A stretch of DNA of 8,991 nucleotides from Flavobacteriaceae bacterium UBA1115 (lineage in GTDB: Bacteria; Bacteroidota; Bacteroidia; Flavobacteriales; Flavobacteriaceae): contig DCBE01000057.1 in assembly GCA_002313325.1 (NCBI GenBank), positions 1-8,991 of the forward strand, in the 5' to 3' direction. The notes below the pieces were generated by a model that made no database searches, was not told the DNA's origin, and saw only the letters and a list, made by a program, of their open reading frames with translations. Shown piece after piece: positions 6,273 to 8,991 of the stretch. The position numbers and the translations under genes were made by a program. How positions within the stretch are numbered: the stretch's first letter is position 1; each line of letters begins with the position of its first letter.

Positions 6273-7382
6273 TTATGTTTTTATAAATGTATTGATAAAA
6301 TCTATGCAAAAAACAGTCCAGCTTCTCTTTTCTTGAAGCGATTTGTAAGCTCTTACATCCCTAAACTGTTTTTTTTCTGTCAATGCCTTTGTTATAGTTT
6401 GAGATAGGGCAGTGGGGTTGGGTTCGCAAACAAGCCCTGTTTTGGCTGTAATGCCATCGGATAAGCTGCCTACATGGGTTACTATACTTGGTTTGGCATA
6501 GTGAATGGCCATTGGGGTAATACCACTTTGTGTTGCTGATTTATAGGGTTGGACAACCCAATCACAGGCACCAAACCAAAATGGGATTTGCGCCGTGGGC
6601 ACAAAGCAATCGTGGAAAAACACCATATCATCTACCTTAAGCGATACAACCAATTCACGGTATTTACCCATGGGCTCGTAGGGTTCACCAACGACCAAAA
6701 GTCTTGCGTTGGGTTTGTTTTGTCGCAATTGTGGCAATGACTTTATCAGTAAATCCAGTCCTTTGTAACGGCGTATTAAGCCAAAAAACAACAGGTACTC
6801 CAAGCTGGGGTCTAGGGCCAATTTTTCTTTGGCAACTTCATTTGAAATCTGCGCTGGAAGATCAATGTCAACGGGATGAAAACAAGTGGTTATGTTTTTT
6901 TGAGTATGTTTTTTAAGTTCCTTTGCTACGGAAGATGACATGCACAAGATCTCGTCTACACTTCCTAAAAATGTATTGAGTAAAAGTTTATCGGCTGTTT
7001 TACGTTCGTGCGGAAAGGCATTGTCGACCCAAGCCACTTTTTTTATGTTAATATTTTTTGCGATTGCAGCGTAACACATCGCCAACCAAGGGGTCCAATA
7101 ACGGAAAACGACCAACTTCGGTCTTAGCGATTTGATATGCTTAGTTGTCCGTAACCAACTAAACGGATTTAGGGTATTAATCGTACTTATGGCAGCAAAA
7201 TCGAACTCCTTTTGATCTGTTGTGTACTGGGTTTTTCCTGGAAATAATAACTTTGGATATAGCGTTGTGAAGGAAATGACACATACTTCTTCACCTTGCT
7301 GGTTAAGGCTTTGCGCAAATGCAGCAGTGGTGTCTGCAATACCGCCTCTAAAAGGATGGATTGGCGCAACTAAGACAATCAT
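6273..7382 (-). CDS. Glycosyltransferase, GT4-type GT-B fold
   Basis: Predicted cytoplasmic or membrane-associated retaining glycosyltransferase of 369 residues that moves a sugar from a nucleotide-sugar donor, probably in surface polysaccharide or glycolipid synthesis. The N-terminal Rossmann domain starts IVLVAPIHPFRGGIADTTAA (2-21), with the glycine loop typical of acceptor-side domains. The C-terminal domain has LLFFGLIRRYKGLDLLIKSL (197-216), with R204/R205 and K207 where GT4 enzymes bind the donor phosphates, then RLLVVGEPYE (227-236). In the donor loop QPYKSATQSGITPMAIHYAK (278-297) the usual E-x7-E pair is replaced by A283 and M291 on my manual alignment; PYxxATQSG variants do occur in this family. 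Its ATG lies one base after the secA stop (TAA-A-ATG), so it is translated from the secA transcript. Donor and acceptor are unknown. Confidence 0.93.
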   Translation of the reverse strand: MIVLVAPIHPFRGGIADTTAAFAQSLNQQGEEVCVISFTTLYPKLLFPGKTQYTTDQKEFDFAAISTINTLNPFSWLRTTKHIKSLRPKLVVFRYWTPWLAMCYAAIAKNINIKKVAWVDNAFPHERKTADKLLLNTFLGSVDEILCMSSSVAKELKKHTQKNITTCFHPVDIDLPAQISNEVAKEKLALDPSLEYLLFFGLIRRYKGLDLLIKSLPQLRQNKPNARLLVVGEPYEPMGKYRELVVSLKVDDMVFFHDCFVPTAQIPFWFGACDWVVQPYKSATQSGITPMAIHYAKPSIVTHVGSLSDGITAKTGLVCEPNPTALSQTITKALTEKKQFRDVRAYKSLQEKRSWTVFCIDFINTFIKT

Positions 7383-7383
7383 T

Positions 7384-8991
7384 TTAGCTATCTAGAATAA
7401 GTACCCATTCCCCTTTGTCGAGTAGAGGTTCTGCTTGTTTAAACTTTACTGTCCTCTTCTCTCCACTAACTATATGCTGAATATCCACGCGCTCATTACG
7501 TCCAATTTTTGGGCGTTCACGCACTATGGTTTCTTGTCTTTCAGCAGTGGGTCTTCCAGATTGTTGAGAAGCTTGACGCATGGCCTGTTGGTCTTGGTTT
7601 AACACTTCTTCCTTTGAGATGTTCACGCGTTCTTTGCGGCGAGCACTCCTGGCTTCTCGAATGTTGCTGGCGTCTTGTGTTGGTAATGCCCCCTTAAATA
7701 AAAACGAAATAATATCTCGGTTTACGACATCCATAAAGGCACTAAATAGCTCAAAAGACTCAAACTTATAGATAAGCAACGGGTCTTTTTGTTCGTGTAC
7801 GGCAAGCTGAACAGATTGCTTCAGTTCGTCCATTTTACGTAAATGGTCTTTCCACGATTCATCAATAATGGCCAGACTTATGTTTTTCTCAAAGTCGCGA
7901 ATTAGATTCTTGCCTTTGCTTTCAAATGACTTTTCTAGATCGCTCACTACGTTTAGTGTTTTAATCCCGTCTGTGAAGGGCACTACAATACGTTTAAACG
8001 TATTACTCGGGTTTTTGTAAACATCCTTAACCACTGGGAAAACACGTGCTGCATTTTCCTCCATCTTTTTTTGATAATGGGCTAATGCTGCTTGGTATAT
8101 TTTTTCTGTTAGTTCTGTTTCGTTTTGGCTTTCAAAATCCTCATCACTGATTGGGCTTGTAAGTGAAAACAGGCGAATCAGTTCAAACTCAAATTGCTTG
8201 TAGTCTTTATTTGCTAAGTTCACAGAACATATCTGATCGCAAGTATCATAAAGAATGTTGGCAATATCGAGCTGAAGACGTTCTCCGTTGAGGGCGTTGT
8301 AGCGTCGCTTGTAGATTACCTCTCGCTGGCCGTTCATCACATCATCATACTCCAGCAAACGCTTTCGAATACCAAAGTTGTTTTCTTCAACTTTCTTTTG
8401 GGCACGCTCAATAGATCGTGTCATCATGCCCGCTTGGATGACTTCACCTTCTTTGTGACCCATGCGATCCATCATTTTAGATATACGTTCAGAACCAAAC
8501 AAACGCATCAAGTTATCTTCTAACGACACATAGAACTGCGAGCTTCCCGTATCTCCTTGGCGACCTGCACGTCCACGCAACTGTCGGTCCACACGTCTTG
8601 AATCGTGACGTTCTGTTCCGACGATGGCAAGACCTCCTGCCGCTTTAACTTCATCGTTGATTTTGATGTCTGTTCCTCGCCCAGCCATGTTGGTGGCTAT
8701 GGTAACCACACCGACATTTCCAGCTTCTGCAACTACGTCAGCTTCCTTTTTATGAAGCTTGGCGTTAAGTACGTTATGCGCTACTTTTCGAATGTTTAAC
8801 ATTCGGCTTAACAGTTCAGAAATTTCAACAGATGTGGTCCCGATAAGCACTGGACGTCCCGCTTGTGAAAGTGTGGTTACGTGATCAATAACGGCATTGT
8901 ATTTTTCACGCTTTGTTTTGTATATGAGGTCATTTTCATCTTTTCTTGCAATGAGTCTGTTGGTTGGGATTTCAATAACATCCAACTTGTA
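7384..8991 (-). CDS. secA: Preprotein translocase ATPase SecA, 3' part (5' end outside window)
   Basis: C-terminal roughly 535 residues of SecA, the ATP-driven motor that pushes unfolded precursors through SecYEG. The frame is open to the right edge and reads YKLDVIEIPTNR there, a well-known internal SecA segment, so this is a truncation by the window and not a short gene. Counting from the edge: NBD2 with PVLIGTTSVEISELL (about 48-62), helicase motif V AGRGTDI (about 103-109) and motif VI RQLRGRAGRQGD (about 136-147); then the scaffold and wing domains; then the IRA1 hairpin IIDESWKDHLRKMDELKQS. The tail is arginine- and glutamine-rich and ends PKIGRNERVDIQHIVSG...KGEWVLILDS. The Zn-binding CxC-x8-C[H/C] motif that follows VGRNDPC in many SecA proteins is missing; this is usual in flavobacterial SecA as I know it. 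It is the first gene seen of a secA-GT4-msrA unit. Confidence 0.98.
   Translation of the reverse strand, partial: YKLDVIEIPTNRLIARKDENDLIYKTKREKYNAVIDHVTTLSQAGRPVLIGTTSVEISELLSRMLNIRKVAHNVLNAKLHKKEADVVAEAGNVGVVTIATNMAGRGTDIKINDEVKAAGGLAIVGTERHDSRRVDRQLRGRAGRQGDTGSSQFYVSLEDNLMRLFGSERISKMMDRMGHKEGEVIQAGMMTRSIERAQKKVEENNFGIRKRLLEYDDVMNGQREVIYKRRYNALNGERLQLDIANILYDTCDQICSVNLANKDYKQFEFELIRLFSLTSPISDEDFESQNETELTEKIYQAALAHYQKKMEENAARVFPVVKDVYKNPSNTFKRIVVPFTDGIKTLNVVSDLEKSFESKGKNLIRDFEKNISLAIIDESWKDHLRKMDELKQSVQLAVHEQKDPLLIYKFESFELFSAFMDVVNRDIISFLFKGALPTQDASNIREARSARRKERVNISKEEVLNQDQQAMRQASQQSGRPTAERQETIVRERPKIGRNERVDIQHIVSGEKRTVKFKQAEPLLDKGEWVLILDS

Noticed and set aside
8983..8985. TTG at the right end as a possible start of a 533-residue protein
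   Set aside because: The frame continues to the window edge with typical SecA sequence (YKLDVIEIP); the TTG is an internal Leu codon of a longer SecA.

Overview
The window looks like a stretch of chromosomal backbone from a member of the Bacteroidota, most likely a flavobacterium-like organism. The pointers are: a SecA whose C-terminus ends in the Bacteroidota-style tail instead of a cysteine zinc finger; a sigma-54 activator with the GPNGSGKE / GAFTSA signatures and no DNA-binding domain; a signal peptide ending in an A|Q junction; an AT-rich base composition; and start codons that are not preceded by clear Shine-Dalgarno sequences. This assignment is inference from protein features; no marker gene such as rRNA is present.

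Layout. Bases 1-86 hold a strong rho-independent terminator (hairpin at 25-48 plus a T tract), followed by a short AT-rich leader. From 87 to 5625 six genes run on the + strand with almost no spacing: a small MscS-type mechanosensitive channel, an NtrC-class response regulator without a helix-turn-helix, a secreted M28 zinc peptidase with a PA domain, a MATE efflux transporter, a 77-residue acidic protein of unknown function, and a PAP2 phosphatase. Gaps are 0, 8 and 11 bases; the last two junctions overlap by 8 and 4 bases. They are probably one transcription unit.

From 8991 back to 5606 three genes run on the - strand: the 3' portion of secA (its 5' part lies beyond the right edge), a GT4-type glycosyltransferase starting 1 base after the secA stop, and an exported MsrA starting 4 bases after the glycosyltransferase stop. 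The two units converge and their last genes overlap tail to tail by 20 bases (5606-5625), with no convincing terminator there.

Functionally the window is dominated by the cell envelope: osmotic release (MscS), export (SecA), efflux (MATE), lipid phosphate turnover (PAP2), glycan or lipid glycosylation (GT4), extracytoplasmic proteolysis (M28) and repair of oxidised envelope proteins (MsrA). I see no mobile element, CRISPR array, RNA gene or defence system, and no clear candidate for a new multi-gene system. The points most worth a second look are the HTH-less sigma-54 activator fused head to tail with a channel gene, a frameshift-prone A-run between its domains, the small unknown protein translationally locked between MATE and PAP2, and the overlapping convergent gene ends.
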